Shown here: piece after piece, positions 1-8,242 of the stretch
How the letters are laid out: each line of letters starts with the position of its first letter
Position numbering within the stretch: the stretch's first letter is position 1
Program-made: the position numbers and the translations under genes
Notes under the pieces: model-generated
Databases searched by the model: none
What the model saw: the letters and a program-made list of their open reading frames with translations, nothing else
Told to the model about the DNA's origin: nothing
From: Pseudomonas sp. GV071
GTDB lineage: Bacteria > Pseudomonadota > Gammaproteobacteria > Pseudomonadales > Pseudomonadaceae
Direction: 5' to 3'
Length of the DNA stretch: 64,000 nt
Assembly (NCBI RefSeq): GCF_003050835.1
Contig: NZ_QAOJ01000018.1
Span: 1-64,000, forward strand

Positions 1-92
1 GCGCCAAGATCGACGGCAGGAATACCGGCCAGCGAGCCCTGGAAACTGCCGACGGCGGTACGGGTGGCGGCAACGATTACGACGTCTTGCAT
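1..92 (-). CDS. Acetyl-CoA C-acetyltransferase, N-terminal 30 residues only
   Basis: The window edge cuts this gene. Reading leftward from an ATG at 92..90, the product begins MQDVVIVAATRTAVGSFQGS, which is the standard opening of thiolase-II enzymes (the A-x-R-T-x-x-G-x-F-x-G pattern). The catalytic cysteine and C-terminal His/Cys lie outside the window. It starts 11 nt after the stop of the CoA-transferase beta subunit and is surely in the same operon, where it would split acetoacetyl-CoA made by the transferase into two acetyl-CoA. Confidence 0.85.
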   Translation of the reverse strand, partial: MQDVVIVAATRTAVGSFQGSLAGIPAVDLG

Positions 93-103
93 GGCATCAG
101 TCC

Positions 104-760
104 TCAAAACTGCATTTCCGGCACGTGCTCTGGCACCACCAGCTTACCGGCGGTTTTGGCGACGATTTCCTCGACACTCACTCCCGGTGCGCGCTCTTTG
201 AGCAGGAAGGCGCCATCGGCGATTTCCAGGTAGGCGAGGTCGGTGAGCACGCGTTTGATGCAGCCAGCGCCGGTCAGTGGCAAGGTGCATTGGCCCAGCA
301 GTTTCGACTCACCGTCTTTGGAGGCGTGGGTCATGGTGACGATGATATTTTCCGCCCCGGCCACCAGGTCCATCGCCCCGCCCATGCCCTTGACCAGTTT
401 GCCCGGCACCATCCACGAGGCGATGTTGCCCTGCACGTCCACTTCGAAGGCACCGAGTACAGTCAAGTCGATATGGCCGCCACGGATCATGGCGAAGGAT
501 TCGGCGGAGGAAAAAATCGAGGCGCCGACGCGCGCCGTCACGGTTTGTTTACCGGCGTTGATCATGTCGGCGTCGATCTCATCGGCGCGCGGGAATGCGC
601 CCATACCGAGCAGACCGTTCTCCGACTGCAGCATCACTTCCATACCCTCGGGCACGTAGTTGGCGACCAGAGTCGGGATGCCAATGCCGAGGTTGACGTA
701 GTAGCCGTCCTGCAATTCGCGGGCGACACGCTGGGCCATTTGTTCGCGGGTAAGCGCCAT
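104..760 (-). CDS. 3-oxoacid CoA-transferase, subunit B
   Basis: 218 aa. The beta subunit of a class I CoA-transferase moves CoA from a donor thioester to a 3-oxoacid such as acetoacetate. The active-site glutamate lies in the SENGLLGMG motif at about residues 45-53, and the N-terminal GIGIPTLVANYVP segment is typical of the family. I chose the start at 760 (MALTREQM) over an in-frame start at 805 because the upstream 15 residues look like leader sequence and homologues begin here. Subunit A lies 37 nt upstream and a thiolase 11 nt downstream. With a divergent LysR gene this is the order of the P. aeruginosa dehydrocarnitine set (dhcR, dhcA, dhcB, atoB); general acetoacetate use is the alternative. 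Confidence 0.9.
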   Translation of the reverse strand: MALTREQMAQRVARELQDGYYVNLGIGIPTLVANYVPEGMEVMLQSENGLLGMGAFPRADEIDADMINAGKQTVTARVGASIFSSAESFAMIRGGHIDLTVLGAFEVDVQGNIASWMVPGKLVKGMGGAMDLVAGAENIIVTMTHASKDGESKLLGQCTLPLTGAGCIKRVLTDLAYLEIADGAFLLKERAPGVSVEEIVAKTAGKLVVPEHVPEMQF

Positions 761-797
761 AGTTTTTATTCTCTGCAAAAAGGGAGGAGGAAGACGA

Positions 798-1496
798 TCA
801 GGCACGTACGGTGCGTTGTTCGATGCGTTTCTCGAAGGTGCCGCAGATCAGGCGATCGACATAAATGCCTGGGGTATGGATCTGGGTCGGATCGAGCTCG
901 CCAGGGGCGACGATTTCTTCCACTTCCACCACTGTGATCTTGCCGGCGGTGGCTGCCAGCGGGTTGAAGTTCTGCGCGGTGTGGCGGTACACCACGTTGC
1001 CGAACCAGTCGGCCTTCCAGCCTTTTACGATGGCGAAGTCGCCGGTGATGGAGGGCTCCATCAGGTAGTCGCGGCCATTGAACTCACGTACTTCTTTGCC
1101 TTCGGCCACCGGCGTACCGACCCCGGTGGCGGTGAAGAACGCCGGAATACCCGCGCCACCAGCGCGCATTTTTTCCGCCAAGGTGCCTTGCGGGGTGAGT
1201 TCCACTTCCAGCTCGCCGCTGAGCAGTTGCTTTTCGAACAGGGCGTTTTCGCCAACGTAGGACGCGATCATCTTGCGGATCTGCCGGTCTTCCAGCAGCA
1301 CACCTAGACCAAAGCCATCGACGCCGCAGTTGTTGGAGACCACGGTAAGGTCACGGGTGCCCTTGCGCTTGATCTCGGCTATCAGATTTTCCGGGATGCC
1401 GCACAGGCCGAAGCCGCCGGCCAGGACGGTCATGCCGTCCTCCAGACCCGCCAGGGCCTCTTCGTACGAACCCACACGTTTATCGAAACCTGCCAT
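798..1496 (-). CDS. 3-oxoacid CoA-transferase, subunit A
   Basis: 232 aa. This alpha subunit pairs with the product just downstream to form the active transferase. The GGFGLCGIPE motif at about residues 26-35 is the CoA-transferase 1 signature, and the G-A-G-I-P-A-F-F-T segment near residue 120 is also conserved. The start at 1496 (MAGFDKRV) matches homologues; the open frame continues upstream to 1637 but would run into the divergent promoter region and the LysR start. About 140 nt separate this gene from the divergent regulator, enough for a shared operator. Substrate (acetoacetate versus dehydrocarnitine) cannot be read from sequence alone. Confidence 0.9.
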   Translation of the reverse strand: MAGFDKRVGSYEEALAGLEDGMTVLAGGFGLCGIPENLIAEIKRKGTRDLTVVSNNCGVDGFGLGVLLEDRQIRKMIASYVGENALFEKQLLSGELEVELTPQGTLAEKMRAGGAGIPAFFTATGVGTPVAEGKEVREFNGRDYLMEPSITGDFAIVKGWKADWFGNVVYRHTAQNFNPLAATAGKITVVEVEEIVAPGELDPTQIHTPGIYVDRLICGTFEKRIEQRTVRA

Positions 1497-1639
1497 TTGC
1501 GGCGCCTCTCTTGTTTTGGTGGGGGCCAACGGCCCAGTACCCAGAGTGTTGTGCCGACGGATTGATTTGTTAAGTTGATTTTTAAAATGGATTAATTGAT
1601 AAATCAGCACAGTAAATAGCCGTTTTGCCGAGGCCAACC

Positions 1640-2536
1640 ATGACCATCAAACAGCTGCGTGCCTTTCTCGCAGTGGCGCAAAGCCTGAGTTTTGCCCAGG
1701 CCGGGGAGCGCTTGCACCTTTCCCAATCGGCGCTCAGCCTGACCATCAAAGGCCTGGAAGAAGGCTTGGGTGGCCGCCTGTTCAGCCGCACCACACGCAA
1801 TGTCAGCCTGACACCGGAAGGCGAAGCGCTGCTGCCCTTGGCGCGACGTCTGCTGGCTGACTGGGAAAATGCCGAAGATCAGCTGCGCCAACGTTTCACC
1901 CTGCAGCAAGGGCGAGTAACCCTGGCAGCGATGCCGTCGTTCGCCTGCAACGCCTTGCCGGAATTGCTGGTGCAGTTTCGCGCACGGCACCCGAAGGTGA
2001 ATGTGACGGTCAACGACGTGATCAATGAACAGGTGCTGGAGATGGTCCGCGACCGCCAAGTGGAACTGGGCATCGCCTTCGCCCCAGAGGCTGATGACAG
2101 CCTGGATTTCACACCGCTGTACCTGGACCGTTTTGTCGCCGTGGTGGCGGCTGATTCGCCGCTGGCCGAGCGCGCCGAGGTCGACTGGGCGACGCTGCTG
2201 GAGTACCCGTTCGTGACCTTGCAGCGCCCCTCCACCGTGCGCGTTTTACTTGAAGAGCACCTGCGCCAGCGCGGGGTGAAACTACCGGTGGTGTTTGAAA
2301 GCCATCAATTGGCCACGGTCGGCCGCATGGTCGCCAATGGTTTGGGGGTGAGCGCCGTACCGGCGCTGTGCGTACAGCAGATGCATGAGCTGGGCGCGCG
2401 CTGCCTGACCTTGAGCGAGCCCGTCATCGAACGGTCGATTGGCATTTTGCGCAAGGCCGACCACGAACTGTCGGTGGCCGCCCAGGCCCTGTACGACACA
2501 GTGCTGGCGGCCTGGCCGGCGGAGCAAACGGGTTAG
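1640..2536 (+). CDS. LysR-family regulator, divergent from the CoA-transferase operon
   Basis: 298 aa. It has an N-terminal winged helix-turn-helix at about residues 1-60 (MTIKQLRAFLAVAQSLSFAQ, then the recognition helix around LHLSQSALSLTIKGLE) and a periplasmic-binding-like effector domain at about 90-295. I chose the ATG at 1640, with GAGG seven bases upstream, over a TTG at 1625. Its position back-to-back with the CoA-transferase/thiolase operon suggests that it controls that operon, as DhcR does in P. aeruginosa; this is inference from layout. Valine genes follow on the same strand but start 320 nt later. Confidence 0.88.
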   Translation: MTIKQLRAFLAVAQSLSFAQAGERLHLSQSALSLTIKGLEEGLGGRLFSRTTRNVSLTPEGEALLPLARRLLADWENAEDQLRQRFTLQQGRVTLAAMPSFACNALPELLVQFRARHPKVNVTVNDVINEQVLEMVRDRQVELGIAFAPEADDSLDFTPLYLDRFVAVVAADSPLAERAEVDWATLLEYPFVTLQRPSTVRVLLEEHLRQRGVKLPVVFESHQLATVGRMVANGLGVSAVPALCVQQMHELGARCLTLSEPVIERSIGILRKADHELSVAAQALYDTVLAAWPAEQTG

Positions 2537-2691
2537 AGCGGGAGGTGCCAGGCAACGCTCAGCCAATCGTACAGGCGGGCAAGAAATTCAGGCTGGGAGC
2601 CCAGACCGATTAGCAGCAGTAGCGTGCTGCCGGTGATGCAGAGCCGACGGGGGTAGGTATCGCGTGAGGAGTATTTCGAGGAACGTTGCAT
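2533..2691 (-). CDS. Small single-pass membrane protein, unrecognised
   Basis: The 52-residue frame starts MQRSSKYSSRDTYPRR and continues with one hydrophobic stretch (about residues 17-30) and an aromatic-rich tail. Its stop overlaps the end of the convergent LysR gene by four bases. A basic N-terminus before the membrane segment is normal for a small inner-membrane protein, but the ribosome-binding site is poor and I do not recognise the family. It could be a chance frame. A longer version starting at 2772 is possible but less likely. Confidence 0.4.
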   Translation of the reverse strand: MQRSSKYSSRDTYPRRLCITGSTLLLLIGLGSQPEFLARLYDWLSVAWHLPL

Positions 2692-2858
2692 AAGGGAAAC
2701 CCGACTAAATGTGTGTCGGGTGAGGATTACAAACGACAGAAAATGGCTCTGTAGAAAAGCCGGAAAACTCATGTAGGGTAATTCCTAGAACCACACTGCT
2801 AAGCTGCTCCCCAGTCCCGATTTGCCCAACCCCTGCTCATGCCGGAGTCATAACAACA

Positions 2859-4373
2859 ATGCAAACGACCGACGCCACTGCCATTCCCCGCGTAAAACTG
2901 CTGATCGGCGGCGAGCTGATCGATTCAGCCAGCAGCCAATGGCGCGACATCATCAACCCGGCCACCCAACAGGTGCTCGCGCGGGTGCCTTTTGCCACTC
3001 AAGGCGAAGTGGACGCGGCCATCAGCGCCGCCGCCGAGGCCTTCAAAACCTGGCGCAAGACCCCGATCGGCGCCCGCGCGCGGATCTTTCTCAAGTACCA
3101 GCAACTGATCCGCGAACACATGGCCGAACTGGCGGCGCTGCTCACCGCCGAACAGGGCAAGACCCTTGCCGACGCCGAGGGCGACGTGTTCCGCGGCCTG
3201 GAAGTGGTCGAGCACGCCGCGGGCATCGGCAACTTGCAGTTGGGCGAGCTGGCCAACAACGTCGCTGGCGGTGTCGACACCTACACCCTGCTGCAACCTC
3301 TGGGCGTGTGCGCCGGTATCACCCCGTTCAACTTCCCGGCAATGATTCCGCTGTGGATGTTTCCGATGGCCATCGCCACCGGCAACACCTTCGTATTGAA
3401 GCCTTCCGAACAAGACCCGATGGTGACCATGCGCCTGGCCGAACTGGCGATGCAGGCCGGGGTGCCGGCCGGGGTGCTGAATGTCGTACACGGCGGCGCC
3501 GAGGTGGTGAACCGCTTGTGCGATCACCCGGAAATCAAGGCCGTGTCCTTTGTCGGCTCGACCCAGGTCGGCACCCACGTGTACAACCGCGCCACCCAGA
3601 ACGGCAAGCGCGCGCAATGCATGATGGGGGCAAAAAACCACGCCATCGTGATGCCCGATGCCAACCGCCAGCAGACTCTCAACAACCTGGTGGGCGCCGC
3701 TTTCGGCGCGGCGGGCCAGCGCTGCATGGCGTTGTCCACGGTGATTCTGGTGGGCGAGGCGCAAACCTGGCTGCCGGAGCTGGTCGAACGCAGCAAGACC
3801 CTGCGGCTGAACGCGGGTACCGAAGCGGGTGCCGACCTCGGCCCGGTGGTCTCCTGTTCCGCACTTGAGCGGATTCATGGCCTGATCGCCGCGGGCATCG
3901 AAGAGGGCGCGACCCTCGCTCTGGATGGCCGCAACCCGACAGTCCCAGGTTTCGAGCGCGGGAACTTCATCGCCCCTACCTTGTTCAGCGACGTCACGCC
4001 GAGCATGCGCATCTACCGCGAAGAAATCTTCGGCCCTGTGCTCTGCGTGCTCAACGCCGCCAGTCTGGATGAGGCCATCGCCCTGATCAACGCCAACCCG
4101 AACGGCAACGGCACCGCCATCTTCACCCGCTCCGGGGCAGCGGCGCGGCACTTCCAGGAGGAGATCGACGTCGGCCAGGTGGGCATCAATGTGCCGATTC
4201 CCGTGCCGGTGCCAATCTTCTCGTTCTCCGGCTCCCGCGCCTCCAAACTCGGCGACCTCGGCCCGTACGGTAAGCAAGTGGTGCAGTTCTATACGCAGAC
4301 TAAAACGGTCACCCAGCGTTGGTTCGATGAAGATGAAGTGGGGGCGGTGAACACCACCATTACCCTGAAATAA
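2859..4373 (+). CDS. mmsA: Methylmalonate-semialdehyde dehydrogenase (CoA-acylating)
   Basis: 504 aa, the usual length. It converts methylmalonate semialdehyde to propionyl-CoA with NAD+ and CoA at the end of valine degradation, and also malonate semialdehyde to acetyl-CoA. It is an aldehyde dehydrogenase fold: the NAD-binding segment includes PFNFPAMIPLWMFPMA, and the catalytic cysteine is Cys289 in GQRCMALST. The C-terminal part ends with the oligomerisation segment typical of MmsA. The gene is followed 37 nt later by mmsB and then an acyl-CoA dehydrogenase, a valine operon layout well known in pseudomonads. No mmsR-type AraC regulator is adjacent. Confidence 0.95.
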   Translation: MQTTDATAIPRVKLLIGGELIDSASSQWRDIINPATQQVLARVPFATQGEVDAAISAAAEAFKTWRKTPIGARARIFLKYQQLIREHMAELAALLTAEQGKTLADAEGDVFRGLEVVEHAAGIGNLQLGELANNVAGGVDTYTLLQPLGVCAGITPFNFPAMIPLWMFPMAIATGNTFVLKPSEQDPMVTMRLAELAMQAGVPAGVLNVVHGGAEVVNRLCDHPEIKAVSFVGSTQVGTHVYNRATQNGKRAQCMMGAKNHAIVMPDANRQQTLNNLVGAAFGAAGQRCMALSTVILVGEAQTWLPELVERSKTLRLNAGTEAGADLGPVVSCSALERIHGLIAAGIEEGATLALDGRNPTVPGFERGNFIAPTLFSDVTPSMRIYREEIFGPVLCVLNAASLDEAIALINANPNGNGTAIFTRSGAAARHFQEEIDVGQVGINVPIPVPVPIFSFSGSRASKLGDLGPYGKQVVQFYTQTKTVTQRWFDEDEVGAVNTTITLK

Positions 4374-4410
4374 ACCGCGCAACCCATAACTCCAACAAAA
4401 GGGACGCCTC

Positions 4411-5301
4411 ATGAATATCGGTTTTATCGGGCTCGGCAACATGGGCGGGCCGATGGCCCTGAACTTGCTCAAAGCCGGCCATGCACTGACGGTCTTTGAC
4501 CTGGTGCCCGCCTCCGTCCACAGCCTGACCGCAGCCGGCGCCACCGCCGTCGCCTCCCCTGCCGAACTGGCGCGCAGTGAGGTGCAAGTGATCATCACCA
4601 TGCTCCCCGCCGCTCGCCATGTAAAAGCCGTATACCTGAGCGAAGACGGCCTGCTCGCCCACATTGCCAAGGGTGTGCGGCTGATCGACAGCTCCACCAT
4701 CGACCCGATGACTGCCCGTGAAGTGGCCGCCGCAGCCGCCCAGCAAGGTAACCCGATGCTCGATGCGCCGGTGTCGGGCGGCACTGGCGGCGCGGCGGCC
4801 GGCACCCTGACCTTTATGGTCGGCGGCAGCGTGGACGACTTCGAACACGCGCAGCCGCTGCTCGCCGCCATGGGCAAGAACATCGTCCACTGCGGCGCCG
4901 CCGGCAACGGCCAGGTGGCCAAGGTGGCGAACAACATGCTGCTGGGCATCTCGATGATCGGCGTGGCCGAAGCCATGAACTTGGGCGTCGCCCTGGGCAT
5001 GGATGCCAAGGTGCTGGCCGGGGTGATCAACACCTCCAGCGGCCGCTGCTGGAGTTCGGACACCTACAACCCCTTTCCCGGAGTGCTCGACAGCGCCCCG
5101 GCTGCTCGCGGTTACAGCGGCGGCTTTGGCACCGACCTGATGCTCAAGGACCTCGGCCTGGCCACCGAAGCCGCCAAACAGGCGCAGCAACCAGTGCTGC
5201 TCGGCGCCCTGGCGCAACAGCTGTACCAGAGCTTCAGCGCCCAGGGCCATGGCGGCCTGGATTTCTCGGCGATCATCAAGCTCTACCAGCACGACGCATG
5301 A
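4411..5301 (+). CDS. mmsB: 3-hydroxyisobutyrate dehydrogenase
   Basis: 296 aa, the usual length. It oxidises (S)-3-hydroxyisobutyrate to methylmalonate semialdehyde with NAD+, directly feeding MmsA. The N-terminus MNIGFIGLGNMGGPMA holds the Rossmann G-x-G-x-x-G and the family signature. The catalytic lysine is Lys171 in GQVAKVANN, and a substrate-binding SGGTGGA motif lies near residue 125. It lies 37 nt after mmsA and about 40 nt before the acyl-CoA dehydrogenase, so all three are probably cotranscribed. Confidence 0.95.
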   Translation: MNIGFIGLGNMGGPMALNLLKAGHALTVFDLVPASVHSLTAAGATAVASPAELARSEVQVIITMLPAARHVKAVYLSEDGLLAHIAKGVRLIDSSTIDPMTAREVAAAAAQQGNPMLDAPVSGGTGGAAAGTLTFMVGGSVDDFEHAQPLLAAMGKNIVHCGAAGNGQVAKVANNMLLGISMIGVAEAMNLGVALGMDAKVLAGVINTSSGRCWSSDTYNPFPGVLDSAPAARGYSGGFGTDLMLKDLGLATEAAKQAQQPVLLGALAQQLYQSFSAQGHGGLDFSAIIKLYQHDA

Positions 5302-5341
5302 ACGCGCCGATGCCCACCACAAAACAGACAGAGAGCCCTGC

Positions 5342-6493
5342 ATGCACGATCTGGAACTGAGCGACGAACAACGCATGATCCGCGACATGGCCCGCGATTT
5401 CGCCCGTAGTGAAATCGCCCCGCACGCCCAAGCCTGGGCCGCCGCCGGCTGGATCGACGACGCTGTGGTAAGCAAGATGGGCGAACTCGGCCTGCTCGGC
5501 ATGGTGGTGCCCGACAACTGGGGCGGCTCGTTCACCGACTACGTGGCCTACGCCCTGGCGGTGGAAGAAGTCGCCGCCGCAGATGCCGCCACTGGCACCC
5601 TGATGAGTGTGCACAACTCGGTGGGCTGCGGCCCGGTGCTCAACTATGGGAGCGAGGCGCAAAAGCAGCAGTGGCTGCCCGCCCTGGCCAGCGGCCAAGC
5701 CATTGGCTGCTTCTGCCTGACCGAACCGCACGCCGGTTCCGAGGCGCATAACCTGCGCACCCGCGCCGAACTGCGGGACGGCAACTGGGTGCTCAATGGC
5801 GCCAAACAGTTCGTCAGCAATGGCAAGCGCGCCAAGCTCGCCATCGTCTTCGCGGTGACCGATGCCGAGTTGGGCAAAAAAGGTCTGTCGGCATTTCTGG
5901 TGCCCACCGACACCCCAGGGTTTGTCGTCGACCGCAGCGAAAAGAAGATGGGCATCAAGGCCTCCGACACCTGCGCCATCACCCTCGACAACTGCACGGT
6001 GCCGGCCGCCAATCTGCTTGGCGAGCGCGGCAAGGGTCTGGCAATTGCGCTGTCCAATTTGGAAGGCGGCCGTATCGGCATCGCCGCGCAAGCGCTGGGC
6101 ATTGCCCGCGCGGCCTTCGAAGCGGCGCTGGTGTATGCCCGTGAGCGGGTGCAGTTTGGCCAGCCGATCATCGAACACCAAAGCATCGCCAACAAACTGG
6201 CCGACATGCACACCCAACTGAACGCCAGCCGCCTGCTGATTCTGCATGCCGCGCGACTTAGAACGGCAGGCCATCCATGCCTGTCCGAAGCCTCGCAAGC
6301 CAAGCTGTTCGCTTCGGAGATGGCTGAGCGGGTGTGTTCCGATGCGATTCAGATTCACGGCGGCTACGGCTACCTCGAGGACTACCCAGTAGAGCGCTAC
6401 TACCGCGATGCGCGCATTACCCAGATCTACGAGGGCTCGAGCGAAATCCAGCGCCTATTGATTGCCCGTGAGCTGAAGCATTACGCGCTGTGA
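5342..6493 (+). CDS. Acyl-CoA dehydrogenase, probably isobutyryl-CoA specific
   Basis: 383 aa. This FAD flavoprotein introduces the alpha-beta double bond into a short-chain acyl-CoA. It has the FAD-contact segment CFCLTEPHAGSEA near residue 127 and the C-terminal YEGSSEIQR motif, where Glu364 is the expected catalytic base, as in short-chain enzymes. I chose the start at 5342 (MHDLELSDEQ) over an upstream frame overlapping mmsB. Position after mmsA-mmsB points to isobutyryl-CoA as substrate, making methacrylyl-CoA; this is inference. The enoyl-CoA hydratase and 3-hydroxyisobutyryl-CoA hydrolase usually found nearby are absent here. Confidence 0.85.
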   Translation: MHDLELSDEQRMIRDMARDFARSEIAPHAQAWAAAGWIDDAVVSKMGELGLLGMVVPDNWGGSFTDYVAYALAVEEVAAADAATGTLMSVHNSVGCGPVLNYGSEAQKQQWLPALASGQAIGCFCLTEPHAGSEAHNLRTRAELRDGNWVLNGAKQFVSNGKRAKLAIVFAVTDAELGKKGLSAFLVPTDTPGFVVDRSEKKMGIKASDTCAITLDNCTVPAANLLGERGKGLAIALSNLEGGRIGIAAQALGIARAAFEAALVYARERVQFGQPIIEHQSIANKLADMHTQLNASRLLILHAARLRTAGHPCLSEASQAKLFASEMAERVCSDAIQIHGGYGYLEDYPVERYYRDARITQIYEGSSEIQRLLIARELKHYAL

Positions 6494-6622
6494 TGGGATG
6501 AACCGCTTCCCACGCGCAGGCACCGGCTGAAACAACGCTGTTCAGCCGGGCGGCGCTTGGGCAAACTCGCACCGCTCGATCAGGTCATACCCTCACTTCC
6601 TGCCAGCCGTTAAGGGCCCGTC

Positions 6623-8080
6623 GTGACTGCCGCTTCCCCCTCTGCTCCGCTCAGCCCCACGCAACTGCGCCAGATTCTGTTTGGCCTGATGCTGGGTATT
6701 TTCCTCTCCGCCCTGGACCAGACCATCGTTGCCGTGGCGCTGCCGGAAATCGCCTTGCAGCTGCCTGGCAGCGAACTGCTGGCCTGGGTGGTGTCGGCCT
6801 ATATGTTGGCCATGACCATCGCCACGCCATTCTTCGGCAAGCTCGGTGACCTGTTCGGCCGGCGCCGCCTGTTGCTGATTTCCACCAGCCTGTTCGTGTT
6901 CGCCTCCGTGCTCTGCGCCCTCGCCCAGGACATGGGCCAACTGGTCGGCGCTCGCGCCCTGCAAGGTATCGGTGCCGGCGGCATGATCGCCACCATCCAG
7001 GCGCTGATTGGCGATCTGATCGCCCCCGCCGAGCGTGGCCGTTACCAGGCCTGGTTCAGCGGCATGTTCGCTCTGGCCAGCCTGATCGGGCCACCGCTGG
7101 GCGGCCTGCTGAGCCAGCAGTTGTCGTGGCGTTGGGTGTTCTGGATCAACCTGCCCGTCGGCCTGCTGGCCATCTGGCTGAGCCAGCGGCGTCTGGCGGG
7201 CCTGGCGGAAAAACGGCGCAAGGCGCGCCTCGATTACCTCGGCGGGGTATTGCTGCTGATCGGCCTGGGCAGCCTGTTGCTGTTGATCACCCGCCTGGGC
7301 CAGGAGCGCCAGTGGCTGAGCCTGGAAAACGCCATCGGCTTGGGAGTCGCCCTGCTCGGCCTGCTGTTGTTCGTGTTGCAGGAACGCCGTGCCAGCGAGC
7401 CGGTAATCCCCATGGAGCTGTTCCGCATCGGTCCGGTGCGCGCCGGCTGGGGCCTGTTGTTTTTCGCCAACTTCCAGGCCGTGGCCCTGGCCGTGTTGTT
7501 TCCCCTGCACGCCCATGCCCAGGGCGGTGCCGGTACCGGCGCCAGCCAACTGATGGCGATTGCCATTGGCGCACCACTGGGGGCCTTTATCGGTGGCCGT
7601 TTGAGTTCCCAGCTGGGCCGCTACAAACCGCTGATTCTCAGCGGCAATCTGCTGTTGCCAGTGGCGTTGGTGGCGTTGGCGTTCCTGCCGCCGAGCCTGG
7701 AGATGCTCAGCTTGCCGCTGCTAGCCTGCTGCGGAGTAGCGCTGGGGCTACAGTTCCCCACCTCGATGGTGGCGGTGCAGAGTGCTGCGCCACTCAGCCA
7801 CCTGGGCGTGGTGACTGCGGCCTGCGGCATGTTCCGCGGCCTGGGCGGGGCGCTGGGGGTTACATTGCTGTCGAGCCTGCTCTGGCATTTGCTGCCCAGC
7901 GTAGACCCCGAGCACATCAGCGCCAGCCTCGGCCAAGTGGACAGCGAGCAACTGCGTATGGCGTTTCGCGACCTGCTATTGCTGGACGCAGCCATCGCCG
8001 CTATTCCGCTGCTGATTGCGTTGTTTATGGCCGACAACCGTTTGCGTCATCACCTGCCGGCCAGTCCCACCGCCGAGTAA
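6623..8080 (+). CDS. MFS exporter, DHA2 (EmrB/QacA) type with 14 membrane segments
   Basis: 485 aa. The hydrophobic profile and conserved motifs fit proton-driven drug or metabolite exporters of the DHA2 group: a conserved Asp in the first helix (LSALDQTIVAVALPEI), motif A after helix 2 (GKLGDLFGRRRLLL) and motif C-like GPPLGGLLSQ in helix 5. It lies in the inner membrane. The start is GTG at 6623; no better start is close by. It stands alone between the valine genes and a malate dehydrogenase-type gene, without an adjacent regulator or membrane-fusion partner, so the substrate cannot be inferred. Confidence 0.85.
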   Translation: MTAASPSAPLSPTQLRQILFGLMLGIFLSALDQTIVAVALPEIALQLPGSELLAWVVSAYMLAMTIATPFFGKLGDLFGRRRLLLISTSLFVFASVLCALAQDMGQLVGARALQGIGAGGMIATIQALIGDLIAPAERGRYQAWFSGMFALASLIGPPLGGLLSQQLSWRWVFWINLPVGLLAIWLSQRRLAGLAEKRRKARLDYLGGVLLLIGLGSLLLLITRLGQERQWLSLENAIGLGVALLGLLLFVLQERRASEPVIPMELFRIGPVRAGWGLLFFANFQAVALAVLFPLHAHAQGGAGTGASQLMAIAIGAPLGAFIGGRLSSQLGRYKPLILSGNLLLPVALVALAFLPPSLEMLSLPLLACCGVALGLQFPTSMVAVQSAAPLSHLGVVTAACGMFRGLGGALGVTLLSSLLWHLLPSVDPEHISASLGQVDSEQLRMAFRDLLLLDAAIAAIPLLIALFMADNRLRHHLPASPTAE

Positions 8081-8103
8081 ACGGCGGCGAGATTCCGCCC
8101 CCC

Positions 8104-8135
8104 GGCTGGCGGGATCTGGCCAGATCCCGCCAGCC
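8104..8135. repeat. Perfect 32-bp palindrome between MFS gene and mqo
   Basis: Sixteen bases beginning ggctggcgggatctgg are followed at once by their exact reverse complement, with no loop. It lies 24 nt after the MFS stop. There is no T-run after it on either strand, so it is not a textbook terminator. It could be a dyad for a dimeric DNA-binding protein or a strong RNA hairpin that protects the upstream mRNA end. Confidence 0.7.
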
Positions 8136-8242
8136 GCACTCAGCTGAAACCCGCTCCAGCCCCCGCCCTGCGGCGCCCTGCCGCACCTGGCCCCGGTCTT
8201 GCTCTTAGCCTCGCTAATAGCAAACTGGAAATGGTTGAACTG

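Noticed and set aside
2925..5063. 712-codon open frame on the minus strand across mmsA and mmsB
   Set aside because: It crosses two well-defined genes in antisense, has no recognisable domain and shows the same composition artefact.
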